From: Myxococcales bacterium
Lineage (GTDB): Bacteria; Myxococcota_A; Polyangia; Polyangiales; Polyangiaceae
Reading direction: 5' to 3'
DNA: 64,000 nt
NCBI GenBank assembly: GCA_016794345.1
Contig: JAEUKE010000032.1
Coordinates: forward strand, 1-64,000
Below, piece after piece: positions 8,163 to 17,612 of this stretch. The notes under the pieces were generated by a model. The model saw only the letters and a program-made list of their open reading frames with translations. It was not told the DNA's origin and ran no database searches. Each line of letters starts with the position of its first letter. The first letter of the stretch is position 1. The translations under genes were made by a program, and so were the position numbers.

Positions 8163-9197
8163 TCAGTGGTGGGAGCAGCGCTGCACCTCGACCGTGAGGT
8201 GCGTGACGGTCACGTTCGATTTGATGACGTCGCGGTAGAAGGCTGTCTCGCGCGGCTCGGAGGTGACGAGCTTCACGATGCACCCGCGTTGGCCCGGCCC
8301 CATCTCCCAGAGGTGGAGGTCGGCGACGCGGACGTCGTCCACCTCCTCGAGCTTCTTCCTCAGCTTCCGGCAATCGCGCATCGACGGCGTCACGTCGAGC
8401 AGCTGCCGAGCCGCGTCGCGGACGAGCCCGGCCGACCACTTGAGGATGACGGCCGCGCCGAGCAGGCCCATGAGCGGGTCGAGCACCGTGATGCCGAGGT
8501 AGCGGCCGGCGAGCAACGCGCCGATGGCGAGGACACTGGTCAGCGCGTCGGCGAGGACGTGGAAATACGCAGCGCGGAGGTTGTGGTCGTGCGCCGCGTG
8601 GGCGCGGGCTTCCCGGCCGTGCTCGTGATCGTGGGCATCGTGAGCGAGGTCGTGGTCGTGGTCGTGATGGTCGTGGTCGTGGTCGTGGTGCTCGTGGTCG
8701 TGGTGCTCGTGACCGTGAGCCTCCGCGCCGTGCCCGTGGTCATGCCCGTGGTGAAGGAGCTTGGCGCTGACGAGGTTCACGACCAGGCCGAGCACCGCGA
8801 TGGGCAGCGCTTCGTCGAAGCGGATGGCCACCGGGCTCAGCAGCCGGGCGATCGATTCGTAACCCATCCACACCGCCACCATCGCGAGCACCACGGCGCT
8901 GGTGTAGCCGGCGAGGGCGTAGACCTTCCCCGTGCCGAAGGTGAACGCCTCGTCCTGGGCGCGCGTGCGCGCGAACCAGTAGGCGGCGGCGGTCAGGCCG
9001 AGCGCGCCCGCGTGCGTGGCCATGTGGAAGCCGTCCGCCAGGAGGGCGAGCGAGCCGCTCCAGAAGCCCACTGCGAGCTCGGCCAACATCATCACGGCCG
9101 TCAAGACGACGACGGCCCACGTCCGGCGCTCGTTTTCACGCGCGCGCGAGTGGTCGCCATGTGTCTCGGCGTACTCGTGCAGGTGGCTGTCGTGCAC
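8163..9197 (-). CDS. dmeF: CDF family divalent-metal exporter, DmeF-type with His-rich loop
   Basis: 344 aa from GTG 9197, chosen because the frame further upstream encodes no transporter sequence and would run into the divergent gene. Six transmembrane helices are visible. The first, LTAVMMLAELAVGFWSGSLA, leads into ADGFHMATHAG with the H-D metal-site pattern, and the second site lies in YFHVLADALTSVLAIGAL. Between TM4 and TM5 lies a cytoplasmic loop of about 70 residues made of His-Asp/His-Glu repeats, the hallmark of DmeF-type Co/Ni/Zn exporters. The C-terminal cytoplasmic CDF domain carries VRVADLHLWEMGPGQRG. The protein should use proton antiport to expel metal across the inner membrane. 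The N-terminal VHDSHLHEYAETHGDHS is also His-rich. No regulator of the RcnR/DmeR type lies beside it. Confidence 0.85.
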   Translation of the reverse strand: MHDSHLHEYAETHGDHSRARENERRTWAVVVLTAVMMLAELAVGFWSGSLALLADGFHMATHAGALGLTAAAYWFARTRAQDEAFTFGTGKVYALAGYTSAVVLAMVAVWMGYESIARLLSPVAIRFDEALPIAVLGLVVNLVSAKLLHHGHDHGHGAEAHGHEHHDHEHHDHDHDHHDHDHDLAHDAHDHEHGREARAHAAHDHNLRAAYFHVLADALTSVLAIGALLAGRYLGITVLDPLMGLLGAAVILKWSAGLVRDAARQLLDVTPSMRDCRKLRKKLEEVDDVRVADLHLWEMGPGQRGCIVKLVTSEPRETAFYRDVIKSNVTVTHLTVEVQRCSHH

Positions 9198-9264
9198 TGC
9201 GCCGGAGCATAGCTCGGCACGCGGCGCGGGGCATCCCGGCCGATTTCGATTCCCTCGGAGACGC

Positions 9265-10254
9265 ATGCGCAGGATCCTCACAGCCATGGCGGAAGACAGA
9301 GTGGATCGCGAGGCGATCCTCGCGCGGCGGGCACTTCTCGTCGGCTCGACGCTGGCGGCGCTGTCATGCTCGAGCCCCGGCAAGCCCAGGGCCGACGGGT
9401 CGGTCGAGACGACGGACGTGCCGGCTCCCGGCTCCGCCGCTTCAGCCGCGGGCTCGGCGATCGCTCCCGCTTCGGAGCCGAGCTCCTGGAAATCGGTCAT
9501 GATGAAGGCGCCGCCGCTGGAGCCCCCTCCCGCCAGCGCCGCCATCTCCGAGCACGAACGCAAGGTTCTGACCGAGCAGGCGAGCAACATGCGAGCGGCC
9601 TACGCCGAGCTTGGCAAGGTCTGGGACCAGGGCCCACCCGACTGCGCCCCATCGAGCTGCGAAGAGCGCTGGCAAGAGTCGACGAAGAAGATCTTCGGCA
9701 TCCTGGAGGGCCGGCGGGGCCCGCTCTGCGGCTGGGGCGCCGGCGAGCCGATCAGCTTCATCGAGCGGTTCGACGCTCATCAGCAGTTCCTGCGCGAGCA
9801 GGCGGAGGTCCTGAAGAAACGCTTCGCCGAGGCCGCCGAGCGCTCCGGCCAGGAGCGCGAGTGGCGTCGCCTCCAGGTGGGCGGCATGGTCCCGCAACCG
9901 TGCCTGTCGTGCGTCGCGCCGTCGCCACGGGTGTTCGAGCAGGTGGCGTTCGCCGAAGGCGCAACCGATCCCGAGCCGGGCTCGCAGACCGTCGCGGACC
10001 TGCTGGCGACCACGTTCAACGCCAACCCCGGCCTGCGCCTCGCGATCCGGGGCCACGCCGACCCAGGCGAGCCGGGCGACAAGCTCGCGCTCTCGCGGCA
10101 GCGCGCGGAGGCCGTGGCGGCCCTCCTCGTCAAGAAAGGCATCCCGGCGAGTCGCTTCGTGATCGTGCCGCTGGGCGATGCCATCCCCATCGAGTCGCCC
10201 AAAGGAGACCGGCGCGCCGCCAACCGCCGCGTCGACTTCGACGCGGCGCCCTGA
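9265..10254 (+). CDS. OmpA-family peptidoglycan-associated lipoprotein
   Basis: 329 aa from ATG 9265 (GGAG 5 nt upstream; an ATG at 9286 is possible). The N-terminus has a hydrophobic LLVGSTLAALSC (lipobox LSC) preceded by Arg residues, then a Pro/Ala/Ser linker and a Cys-bearing helical region. The last 110 residues form an OmpA-like domain: FAEGATDPEPGSQTVADLLA, NPGLRLAIRGHADPGEPGD, LSRQRAEAVAALLVKKGI and GDRRAANRRVDF. This fold binds diaminopimelate in peptidoglycan, so the protein probably links the outer membrane to the wall. It converges with the CorA-like gene 2 bp later. Confidence 0.82.
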   Translation: MRRILTAMAEDRVDREAILARRALLVGSTLAALSCSSPGKPRADGSVETTDVPAPGSAASAAGSAIAPASEPSSWKSVMMKAPPLEPPPASAAISEHERKVLTEQASNMRAAYAELGKVWDQGPPDCAPSSCEERWQESTKKIFGILEGRRGPLCGWGAGEPISFIERFDAHQQFLREQAEVLKKRFAEAAERSGQEREWRRLQVGGMVPQPCLSCVAPSPRVFEQVAFAEGATDPEPGSQTVADLLATTFNANPGLRLAIRGHADPGEPGDKLALSRQRAEAVAALLVKKGIPASRFVIVPLGDAIPIESPKGDRRAANRRVDFDAAP

Positions 10255-10256
10255 CT

Positions 10257-10994
10257 TCAGCCGGCGTCGCGCTTGTCGACCGTGGCCCGGACCAGGAGCC
10301 CGAGGAGGAAGGCTCCAGCGAGGAGCGCCCAGAAGAGGTAGGGCGCGTACGCGCCTTCCATACCGTGCGGGAGGTTCATCCCGAAGATGGTCGCGACGGC
10401 GGTGATGGGGAGGAAGAGCGCCGCGATCAGGTTCAGCCGGTGGCTCGATCGGGCGATGTGCTGCGTCATCCGCGCCTGCTCCTCGGCCTGGTGCGCGATG
10501 GCGAACTCGAGCCCCGTCTTCGCGTCGGCGTGGGCGATGTCGAGCTCGCGCTCGATGTCCGCAGCCTGATCGCGGAGCGAGATGACGTCGCGATCGGCGG
10601 TGACCACCTCGCGCGCCTCCTGGAGAGCCCGATGGAGGTTGCGCGCGGAGCGGAGCGCAGGCGCGACAGCCTGGAGCGCCTGGAAGAAGTCCGCGGCCTT
10701 GTTTGCCTTCGAGACCTGATCCTCGAGCGCATCGGCGCGCTTCTTGTAGTCCTCGACGAGCGTGCGCAGGCCGCCGAGGCCGCCGCGCGCGCCTCCTGTA
10801 GAACGCCAGGTGCCGTCGGGGTGGCGCCAGAAGAGCGCTGGCTCCGGCTCGGATTTCTGCGGAGTGGGCACCAGGTGCGTGACGATCACGAGGTGGCCGT
10901 CGGCGAACATCGCGCGTTGTTTGCCGGCCTGCGTCCCGAAGCGAGCGGAGATCTTGTCCGGGACCTGCCAGCTCGACGGAAGCACCTTGCTCAT
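10257..10994 (-). CDS. CorA-like membrane protein (short, GMN motif)
   Basis: 245 aa, shorter than the 310-350 residues usual for CorA. A soluble N-terminal region and a long charged coiled-coil (about residues 80-180) lead into two C-terminal transmembrane helices. The first ends in the CorA signature GMN: LNLIAALFLPITAVATIFGMN. The second is LFWALLAGAFLLGLLV. The N-terminal domain is not recognisably the CorA alpha/beta domain, so Mg2+ transport is possible but unproven. The start is 1 bp after the stop of the MBL gene, so the two are probably one transcription unit. Confidence 0.7.
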   Translation of the reverse strand: MSKVLPSSWQVPDKISARFGTQAGKQRAMFADGHLVIVTHLVPTPQKSEPEPALFWRHPDGTWRSTGGARGGLGGLRTLVEDYKKRADALEDQVSKANKAADFFQALQAVAPALRSARNLHRALQEAREVVTADRDVISLRDQAADIERELDIAHADAKTGLEFAIAHQAEEQARMTQHIARSSHRLNLIAALFLPITAVATIFGMNLPHGMEGAYAPYLFWALLAGAFLLGLLVRATVDKRDAG

Positions 10995-10995
10995 G

Positions 10996-11838
10996 TCAGC
11001 GCTTCCTGCGCGGCCTGCGCTCGATGTCCTCGACCATCCGCTCGCGCGCGACGAAGGAGCTGGGCAGGAGCTTCGTGGCCTCCGCCTCCACGCGCTTCAT
11101 GAACTTGTCGTCATGATCGGGCTCGTGGTGGAAGATCGCGAGCCGGCGCACCTTCGCCGCCTTGGCGAGGCGGACGGCCTCCTGCCAGGTGGAGTGACCC
11201 CAGCCGACCTTGGCCGGGAACTCGTCGTCCGTGTAGGTCGAGTCGTAGATGAAGAGGTCCGCGCCTTCGATGAGGCCGAGGATGCTCTCGTCCAGCTGCC
11301 CTGGGACGTGCTCGGTGTCGGTCACGTAACAGACCGAGGCGCCCTTGTGCTCGATGCGGTAACCGGTCGCGCCGTTGGGGTGGTTCAAGGACGCCGTCTT
11401 GATCTGGACGCCGGGGGAGAGCTCGAACTCGTCCCCGGCGGAGAAGTCCTCGAAGGTGAGCGCGCCGCGCATGATCTCGAGGGGCACGGGGAAGTTCGGC
11501 TCGGCCATCTGGCCGGCGAGCACGCTGCGAATCCCCCCGACCGAGCGCGGCAGGTGCCCGGCGAGGATGCGGAAGCTCCGCTTCGGGTCGAAGGCCGGCG
11601 CGAAAAACGGGAAGCCCTGGATGTGATCCCAGTGGGTGTGGGACAGGAGCAGGGTGCTGCGCCGGATGTCCCGCCGGAGCAGGTCCGCGCCGAGCGGACG
11701 GATGCCGGTGCCCGAGTCGAAGATGATGACCTCGTCACCGACGTTCACCTCGACGCAGGACGTGTTGCCACCGTAACGGCTGTGACTCTTGGCCGCGACG
11801 GCGATGCTTCCACGGACGCCCCAGAAGGTGACCCGCAC
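10996..11838 (-). CDS. MBL-fold metallo-hydrolase
   Basis: 280 aa. MRVTFWGVRGSIAVAAK, then YGGNTSCVEV and the metal motif SHTHWDHIQGFPFF (H-x-H-x-D-H), identify the cyclic-phosphodiesterase/PqsE-like branch of the metallo-beta-lactamase fold. Further metal ligands are the Asp in VCYVTDTEH and His residues in GWGHSTWQEA and LAIFHHEPDHDD. Cytoplasmic; no signal peptide. Proteins of this branch hydrolyse phosphodiester or lactone bonds; the substrate cannot be read from sequence. First gene of a pair with the CorA-like gene. Confidence 0.85.
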   Translation of the reverse strand: MRVTFWGVRGSIAVAAKSHSRYGGNTSCVEVNVGDEVIIFDSGTGIRPLGADLLRRDIRRSTLLLSHTHWDHIQGFPFFAPAFDPKRSFRILAGHLPRSVGGIRSVLAGQMAEPNFPVPLEIMRGALTFEDFSAGDEFELSPGVQIKTASLNHPNGATGYRIEHKGASVCYVTDTEHVPGQLDESILGLIEGADLFIYDSTYTDDEFPAKVGWGHSTWQEAVRLAKAAKVRRLAIFHHEPDHDDKFMKRVEAEATKLLPSSFVARERMVEDIERRPRRKR

Positions 11839-11892
11839 TCGGCGCGTAGATTATCCGAGACTCCGGTCCGGAGAAGCCCCTGCTTCGGTTCC

Positions 11893-12618
11893 TCAGAACC
11901 CGAGGGTCGGGGGGGACCAGAGGGGGAACTCGACGATGGCCCAGGTAAAGAGCCCGTGTGAAAGGAGCACGGGCACGAGACGCTCCATTCGCCAGCGGAG
12001 GTACGACCAGGCGAAGCCGCAGCCGATGGTCCCCGCGACGAGCAGGGGGTTCGGCCCCGCCACCGGGTCGGCCAGGAGGAAGACGGTGGGCAGGTGCGCG
12101 AGGGACCAGAGCGCGGTGGAGAGGGCTGCCGCGCGGAGCGCCCCGAACCTTGGCTCGAGCGTGGGGGTGACGAGCCCCCGCCAGGTCAGCTCCTCAAGGA
12201 GGCCGATCGCCGTGACGCCCAGCGCGACGACGTGGCGGGTATCCGAGAGCGGGTTACCGAGGAGGAGGTAGACCCGGATGATCCAGCCCTCGCGCGGCTC
12301 GCCGGGTGACGTGAAGAGCGCGTGGACGACGAACGCGAGCCCGTAGAGCAAGAAGGCCACGAGGGCGCCGAAGGTGAGATCGCCCGAACGCGGACGCAGC
12401 AGGTGGAGCTCCCCCCGCGCGCGCAGCCGGTAGAGCGCGTACCCCCCGAGCCCGAGGTAAGGGAGGAACAAGGCTGCGAACGAGGTCGTCCCGCCGGCGC
12501 GCTCCTCTTGCAGGGCGAACCAGAAGGCCGCCGCCACCAGCGCCGCGGCGCCGCACGCGAAGGCGAGCGGCGCGAGGCTCTTGTCTTCGGGCTGGTCGTG
12601 ATCGGCAGGTTCCGTCAT
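11893..12618 (-). CDS. CPBP (CAAX/Abi) family intramembrane metalloprotease
   Basis: 241 aa with about seven hydrophobic helices. The three CPBP motifs are present: LLEELTWRGLVTPTL (EExxxR), LWSLAHLPTVFLL (His) and the C-terminal VPVLLSHGLFTW (second His). The family includes Rce1-like CAAX proteases and bacteriocin-immunity proteins; the substrate here is unknown. The gene begins inside the stop of coaBC (ATGA overlap, 12615-12618), so translation is coupled. Confidence 0.85.
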   Translation of the reverse strand: MTEPADHDQPEDKSLAPLAFACGAAALVAAAFWFALQEERAGGTTSFAALFLPYLGLGGYALYRLRARGELHLLRPRSGDLTFGALVAFLLYGLAFVVHALFTSPGEPREGWIIRVYLLLGNPLSDTRHVVALGVTAIGLLEELTWRGLVTPTLEPRFGALRAAALSTALWSLAHLPTVFLLADPVAGPNPLLVAGTIGCGFAWSYLRWRMERLVPVLLSHGLFTWAIVEFPLWSPPTLGF

Positions 12619-13859
12619 TGGGCTGCCAACCTCCGGACCTCGTCGAGGATGCGATCGGCGATCGCGAGCTTGGGCGCCGGGCCGACGAACGGGGCCGTGT
12701 CGCGCGTGACGAGGGCGACGCGGTTGTCTTCGCGACCAAACGACTCCTCCGCGCGATTGGCAACCACCAGATCGACCGACTTGTTCTCCAGCTTCTTGCG
12801 GGCCGCGACCACGAGCCCGTCGTCGTCGGCGGTCTCGACGGCGAAGCCGACGAGCACCGGCCGGCGCGCGGACTGAGCCAGCCGGGCGAGGCCGATCTCC
12901 GCGAGCAGGTCGGGGTTGGGCACGAGCTCGATCGTGATCGGCTGGTGATCCCGCTTGCGCTTGTGCGCGAGCACCTCCTTCGGGCGGTAGTCCGCCACGG
13001 CGGCAGTCATGACGAGACCGTCAGCACCAGAGAGGCTGGCGCCGAGGAGGTCGTTCAGGGCCGCCTGCATGTCGAGGGCGCCTCGCACGTCCACCCGACG
13101 CACAGCCCATGGCGTGGGCAGCGCGACCGGACCGGTGACGAGCGTCACCTCCGCGCCGCGCAGCGCTGCCCGGCGCGCGATGGCAAAGCCCATCTTGCCG
13201 GTGGAGCGGTTGCCCAGGAAACGGACGGGATCCATGTCTTCAACGGTGGGGCCGGCCGTCACGACGAGGCGCAGCCCCGCGAGATCCTTCGGGCCGAGCT
13301 CGGCGAGGATGGCCGCGGCGATGTCCTCGGGCTCGGCCAGGCGGCCGACGCCGACGTCCCCCGACGCGACCTCGCCGTGCACCGGCCCGACGAAACGGAC
13401 GCGACCGTCATGCGCCAACATGGCGACGTTCCGCTGCGTGGCCGGGTGCTCCCACATGCGCGGGTGCATCGCGGGGGCCACGACGACGGGGCCGCGCGCA
13501 CAGAGGTAGGTCGCGGTCACCAAGTCGTCCGCCCTGCCCTGCGCCATCCGCGCGAGCACGTCCGCCGTCGCGGGGACGATGGCGAGCACGTCCGCGCTGG
13601 CCCCGAGCTCCACGTGTTTCTCCCCGGGGTGGTCCCACATGCGATCGTGCGTCCGCTCCCCCGTGAGGCCGGCGAGGGTCTGCCCACCCAGGAGCTCGAG
13701 CCCGGAGCGCGTCGCGATCGGCAGGACACGCACGCCGCCTTTCAGCAGCTCCCGGACGACCATGGGCGCCTTGTAGGCCGCGATGCTCCCCGTCACCGCG
13801 AAGACGCACGTCGGCTTCTTCGGCTCGCTCGGCGGCGCCTTCTCCCGATGCGTCGTCAC
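12615..13859 (-). CDS. coaBC: Bifunctional phosphopantothenoylcysteine decarboxylase / phosphopantothenate-cysteine ligase
   Basis: 414 aa, the usual length. Residues 1-180 are the flavoprotein CoaC half: [53 protein letters not shown] and [15 protein letters not shown]. The active site reads AMH and SGD where E. coli Dfp has AMN and CGD, a variant I also recall from actinobacterial CoaBC. Residues 190-414 are the CoaB ligase half: [41 protein letters not shown] and [12 protein letters not shown]. It makes 4'-phosphopantetheine from phosphopantothenate, cysteine and CTP in CoA synthesis. Head of a coupled pair with the CPBP gene. Confidence 0.95.
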   Translation of the reverse strand: MTTHREKAPPSEPKKPTCVFAVTGSIAAYKAPMVVRELLKGGVRVLPIATRSGLELLGGQTLAGLTGERTHDRMWDHPGEKHVELGASADVLAIVPATADVLARMAQGRADDLVTATYLCARGPVVVAPAMHPRMWEHPATQRNVAMLAHDGRVRFVGPVHGEVASGDVGVGRLAEPEDIAAAILAELGPKDLAGLRLVVTAGPTVEDMDPVRFLGNRSTGKMGFAIARRAALRGAEVTLVTGPVALPTPWAVRRVDVRGALDMQAALNDLLGASLSGADGLVMTAAVADYRPKEVLAHKRKRDHQPITIELVPNPDLLAEIGLARLAQSARRPVLVGFAVETADDDGLVVAARKKLENKSVDLVVANRAEESFGREDNRVALVTRDTAPFVGPAPKLAIADRILDEVRRLAAQ

Positions 13860-13907
13860 GGCGAGACCTTCGCACAGGTCGGCTAACCGCTCAATCGCGC
13901 GCGACGT

Positions 13908-15611
13908 TCACTCCTTCTTCTTCGCCGGCCCCTTCTTGTCCTTCTTCTTGTCGTCCTTCTTCTTGTCGTCGCCCTTCTTCTTCGCCTCGGCTTTTTTGTC
14001 GTCGCCCTTCTTCTTCGCCTCGGCCTTCTTGTCGTCGTCCTTGTCCTTCTTGTCTTTGTCGTCTTCCTCGTCTTCGTCGTCGATGGGTGTCTTTTCGAAG
14101 CCCATCTTCTTGATCCAACCCTTCTCGCCTGTCCGGCCGGGCTCGCGCTGCTCGCTGATCGAGCCTGCGCCGTCCCCGCCGGGGCCCTGGGTCATGACGA
14201 GGTATTCGTCGACGGTGTACTCGGCGTGGCTGTCTTTCTTGAGCTTGCCCTTGGCATCCTCGGGCCCTTTGCCCACCGCGACGATCTGGGTCGTCGGCGG
14301 GTACTTCTCGGTCCACTTCGTGCGCTCGGCATAGGCGCCGTCTCGGACCAGGCGCGAGGCGGTCGCCACGAAGCCGGGGATGCCTCGCTGGACGACCACG
14401 CGCTCTCCCTCCGGGAGCTTCTCGCTCTCGCGCTCGACCTCCTCGAAGGGGAGAACCTCGTCGATGCGGCGGAAGTAGCTGACGGTGAGCTTCCGCTCGG
14501 GTCCGAGGATCTCGGCGCGCACCGTGCCACCCGCCACCTTCTCGTGGAGGACGACCGGAAAGTCGAAGGGGTTCTTGAAGCGGTAGTTGATGTTCGGGTA
14601 GCTCACCGTCGCGTCGAGCCCCATGCGGATGTAGCTCGACGGACGCGAGTGCGGGTATCGCTCGACGATCTCCAGGCCGGAGAAAAACGCGGCCGCGTGG
14701 AGCGTGCCCGAGATCTGGCAGGTGCCGCCGCCGATGCCGTCCACCAGCTCGCCCTGCGCGATGACCGGCGCGACCCGGAAGCCGTGGGCCTCGTCGCGCG
14801 GCCCGACGACCGCGTTGAAGTCGAGCTCTTCGCCGGGCATGAGCACGAGCCCGTCGAGCTTCTTGGCGGCGAGCCGCAGGTTGTAGGTCCGGTGCTCGTC
14901 CTTCTTGGCGGTGGAGTAGCGCGTCTCGAACCAGCCGAGCACGGCGTCGAACTTCACGCCCTCGAGCTGCGAGGCGCGCCGCTTGGGCACGACCTCCTCC
15001 ACGGCGACGTCGATCTCGGTCCGGCCGGCCCGAAACGCGGTCTCGAGCCGCGCGATGGTGCCGTACACGTCGAGCCGATAGCCGATCTGCTCGGGCTTCA
15101 CCTTGCGGGCGTCGAGATCGATCGAGGCGTCGAGCGACGGCTTGTCGACCTCGGCCTTCACGTCGACGAGCTTGGAGAGCGCTCGCTCGCCGTCGATCTT
15201 CAGGGGCAACGGAACGTCGACGGGCTCGTCATTTTTGCCGGCCGCGGCGCGCGCGAGCGCGAGCGCGCTGCCGGGCGCCACGGCCTCGTTGATGAAGCGC
15301 GAGAGGCGCAGCCGATCGATCTCGAGGCCGAAGTCCGCCCGGGACACCGCGATGCTGCGGCCGTCGGGGAGCTTGAGCTTCACCTCGCCGAGCGCGTAGC
15401 GCCGCACGAGATCGAGCGCCTGCCCGACCGGGTCCCCCTCCTTCGGCAGGACGTGCCCGGCCACGCGGAGCCTGGGGACCGGCGCGACGGCGGGGGGCGG
15501 AGGCGCAGGCGGCTCGTACCCCGCCACGGCAGCCGAGGCCGCGCCGCCGAGCGCGAGGATCGCGCCCATCGCGACGAGGTGCGCCCGGCTGAAGGCTGCG
15601 AGGAAGCCCAT
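13908..15611 (-). CDS. VanW-family secreted protein with Lys/Asp-rich tail
   Basis: 567 aa. A signal or anchor helix (residues 10-30) precedes a peptidoglycan-binding-type region with repeated strand motifs (residues 45-220). The VanW domain (about 225-380) carries FNAVVGPRDEAHGFRVAPV, GIGGGTCQISGTLHAAAFF and VERYPHSRPSSYI. A beta domain follows (resembling G5), and then a disordered tail (about 500-567) built from near-identical KKKGDDKKAEA-type units. VanW proteins are linked to cell-wall functions and glycopeptide resistance clusters, with no proven enzymatic role. The tail is coded by imperfect DNA repeats at 13915-14060 and is likely to vary in length between strains. Confidence 0.82.
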   Translation of the reverse strand: MGFLAAFSRAHLVAMGAILALGGAASAAVAGYEPPAPPPPAVAPVPRLRVAGHVLPKEGDPVGQALDLVRRYALGEVKLKLPDGRSIAVSRADFGLEIDRLRLSRFINEAVAPGSALALARAAAGKNDEPVDVPLPLKIDGERALSKLVDVKAEVDKPSLDASIDLDARKVKPEQIGYRLDVYGTIARLETAFRAGRTEIDVAVEEVVPKRRASQLEGVKFDAVLGWFETRYSTAKKDEHRTYNLRLAAKKLDGLVLMPGEELDFNAVVGPRDEAHGFRVAPVIAQGELVDGIGGGTCQISGTLHAAAFFSGLEIVERYPHSRPSSYIRMGLDATVSYPNINYRFKNPFDFPVVLHEKVAGGTVRAEILGPERKLTVSYFRRIDEVLPFEEVERESEKLPEGERVVVQRGIPGFVATASRLVRDGAYAERTKWTEKYPPTTQIVAVGKGPEDAKGKLKKDSHAEYTVDEYLVMTQGPGGDGAGSISEQREPGRTGEKGWIKKMGFEKTPIDDEDEEDDKDKKDKDDDKKAEAKKKGDDKKAEAKKKGDDKKKDDKKKDKKGPAKKKE

Positions 15612-15644
15612 CGCGGGGCATCTTGGAAAGAGGAGGCGCCGGGG

Positions 15645-17606
15645 TCAAGCGGACGGCTCGGCGGCCTCTCTCCACTTCACGATCGCGGCGACGTGTCGTT
15701 TGTTCACGCCGGGGACGGCGAGCAGGGCCTCCTCGCTGGCCGCGCGGACGCCCTCCACCGAGCCGAAGAACTTGAGCAGCGCGGCGCGTGTCTTGTCGCC
15801 GACGCCGGGCACGTCGTCGAGGGCGGAGCGAAGGCGCCGCGCGCCGCCGAGCTTCTTGCGCGCCTCGTTCGCGAACCGGTGCGCCTCGTCGCGCGCCCGC
15901 GCCAGGAAGAAGAGCGCCGAGCTCGAGGTCTTGAGCGGGATGCCGTTCTTCTGACCGGGCAGGTAGACCCGATCGACGAGCTTGTCGCCCGCGACGTTCT
16001 CGCGCTCCTTCGCCAAGCCGACGATCGAGAGGTCGTGCAGGCCGAGATCGCGTGCGGCCGTGAGCGCGACGTTCAGCTGCCCGCGGCCGCCGTCGACGAC
16101 GAACAGGTCGGGGAGCTCCCAGTCCGCGTCGCGGCCGGTCTCCTCGCGCTCGGCGGCCTCCTCGCGCGCGGCCTTGCCGCGGCGGAAGCGGCGCTCGAGC
16201 ACCTCGTACATCGCGGCGTAGTCGTCGCCACCGCCAGCACCCTTGACGTGGAAGCTGCGGTAGCGCTTCTTGTCCGGCGCGCCGTCCTTCAAGGCGACGA
16301 CCGCGCCCACGGTGTCGCCACCGCCGAGGTGCGAGATGTCACAACACTCGATGCGGCGCGGGAGCGTGGGCAGGCGCAGGCGCTCGCGCAGCTCCTCGAG
16401 CCGCAGCTCGACGTCCTCCGCGGCGCGCTCCTTCGACTTGTAGGTGTGGCGCGCGTTCTCGATCGCCATATCGAGGAGCTTCTTGCGCGGGCCGCGCTGC
16501 GGGACGTAGAGCTCCACCTTGCGGCCTCGACGCTCGCTCAGCCACTCCGAGACGCCGGCGACGCCGTCGGGTAGCGCGGGCAAGAGCACCTCCTCCGGGA
16601 TGGGCCCGCGATCTTCTTCGCCGCCGTAGAACTGAGTGAGGAAGTTCGCGAGGACCTCCTCGTCGGGGAGCTCGATCTTGCGGAGAGAGTAAGAGACCGT
16701 ATCGGTCACGCGGCCGGCGCGCACGAAGAGGACGTCGATCTCGACGTTGGCGCCCTCGCGGTAGAGGCCGATCACGTCCTGGTCGACGTCGCTCACCGAG
16801 ACCACACGTTGGTTCTCGCGGATCGACTCGACCGCGCGGAGCTGGTCCCGATAGACCGCTGCGCGCTCGAACTCCATCGTCCGCGACGACTCTTTCATGA
16901 GCGCTGCGAGCTCCCGCGTGAGCTCGTCGTGGCGCCCCTCGAGGAAGAGCGAGACGGCGTGCACCTGTGAGCGGTACGCGGTCGGCTCGACCTCGTATAC
17001 ACACGGCCCGGGGCACCGCTTGATCTGGTACTGCAGGCACGGCCGCTTCCGCGAGGCGAAGTCCGCGTCCGAGCACGTCCGCAGGTGGAAGTGTTTGTTG
17101 ACGAGGTGGAGCGTGCGGCGCGCGCTCGTCGCCGAGTGGTACGGGCCGAAGTACCGCGCGCCGTCCGGCGAAGGCCGGCGGACGGTCTCGAGCCGGGGCC
17201 AGTCCTTCTTCTCGTCGAGGCGCAGGCACAAGAAGTCCTTGTCGTCCCGCAGCTTCACGTTGAAGCGGGGCTGGTGCCTCTTGATGAGCTCGTTCTCGAG
17301 GACCGCGGCTTCCTTCTCGGTGCCCGTGACGATCGTGTCGATGTCGACGACGAGCCTGCGAAGCAGCGGGATGAAGTAGCGCTCGTCCGAGCCGCTCTCC
17401 TGGAAGTAGCTCCTCACCCGCGAGCGCAGGCTCTTCGCCTTGCCGACGTAGAGAGCCTTCTTCTCCTTGTCGAGGAAGACGTAGCAGCCCGGCGAAGGCG
17501 GGAGTCGTGCGAGCTTGCCCGCGACGACGTCTTCGGACGAGGATGACGGTTCCGTCTCGATTGCGCCCCCCGCCGTCTCGGAGGGGGGCTCGGGGGGGGA
17601 GGACAT
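15645..17606 (-). CDS. uvrC: Excinuclease ABC subunit C
   Basis: 653 aa, normal length. The N-terminal GIY-YIG nuclease (LPPSPGCYVFLDKEKKALYV, GKAKSLRSRVRSYF; about residues 35-115) makes the 3' incision. A Cys-bearing region (KRPCLQYQIKRCPGPC) follows, then the UvrB-interacting UVR motif (residues about 220-255), the RNase-H-like 5'-incision domain (ECCDISHLGGGDTVGAVV, DLFVVDGGRGQLNVAL), and tandem helix-hairpin-helix motifs near the end (LDDVPGVGDKTRAALLKFFG, LLAVPGVNKRHVAAIVKW). Nucleotide excision repair, acting with UvrA and UvrB on damaged DNA. It sits in a tightly spaced minus-strand run. Confidence 0.97.
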   Translation of the reverse strand: MSSPPEPPSETAGGAIETEPSSSSEDVVAGKLARLPPSPGCYVFLDKEKKALYVGKAKSLRSRVRSYFQESGSDERYFIPLLRRLVVDIDTIVTGTEKEAAVLENELIKRHQPRFNVKLRDDKDFLCLRLDEKKDWPRLETVRRPSPDGARYFGPYHSATSARRTLHLVNKHFHLRTCSDADFASRKRPCLQYQIKRCPGPCVYEVEPTAYRSQVHAVSLFLEGRHDELTRELAALMKESSRTMEFERAAVYRDQLRAVESIRENQRVVSVSDVDQDVIGLYREGANVEIDVLFVRAGRVTDTVSYSLRKIELPDEEVLANFLTQFYGGEEDRGPIPEEVLLPALPDGVAGVSEWLSERRGRKVELYVPQRGPRKKLLDMAIENARHTYKSKERAAEDVELRLEELRERLRLPTLPRRIECCDISHLGGGDTVGAVVALKDGAPDKKRYRSFHVKGAGGGDDYAAMYEVLERRFRRGKAAREEAAEREETGRDADWELPDLFVVDGGRGQLNVALTAARDLGLHDLSIVGLAKERENVAGDKLVDRVYLPGQKNGIPLKTSSSALFFLARARDEAHRFANEARKKLGGARRLRSALDDVPGVGDKTRAALLKFFGSVEGVRAASEEALLAVPGVNKRHVAAIVKWREAAEPSA

Positions 17607-17612
17607 GGCCTG

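Noticed and set aside
13907..14060. Lys/Asp-coding DNA repeats at the VanW 3' end as a non-coding repeat locus
   Set aside because: They stay in the VanW frame to its stop and encode a plausible charged tail.
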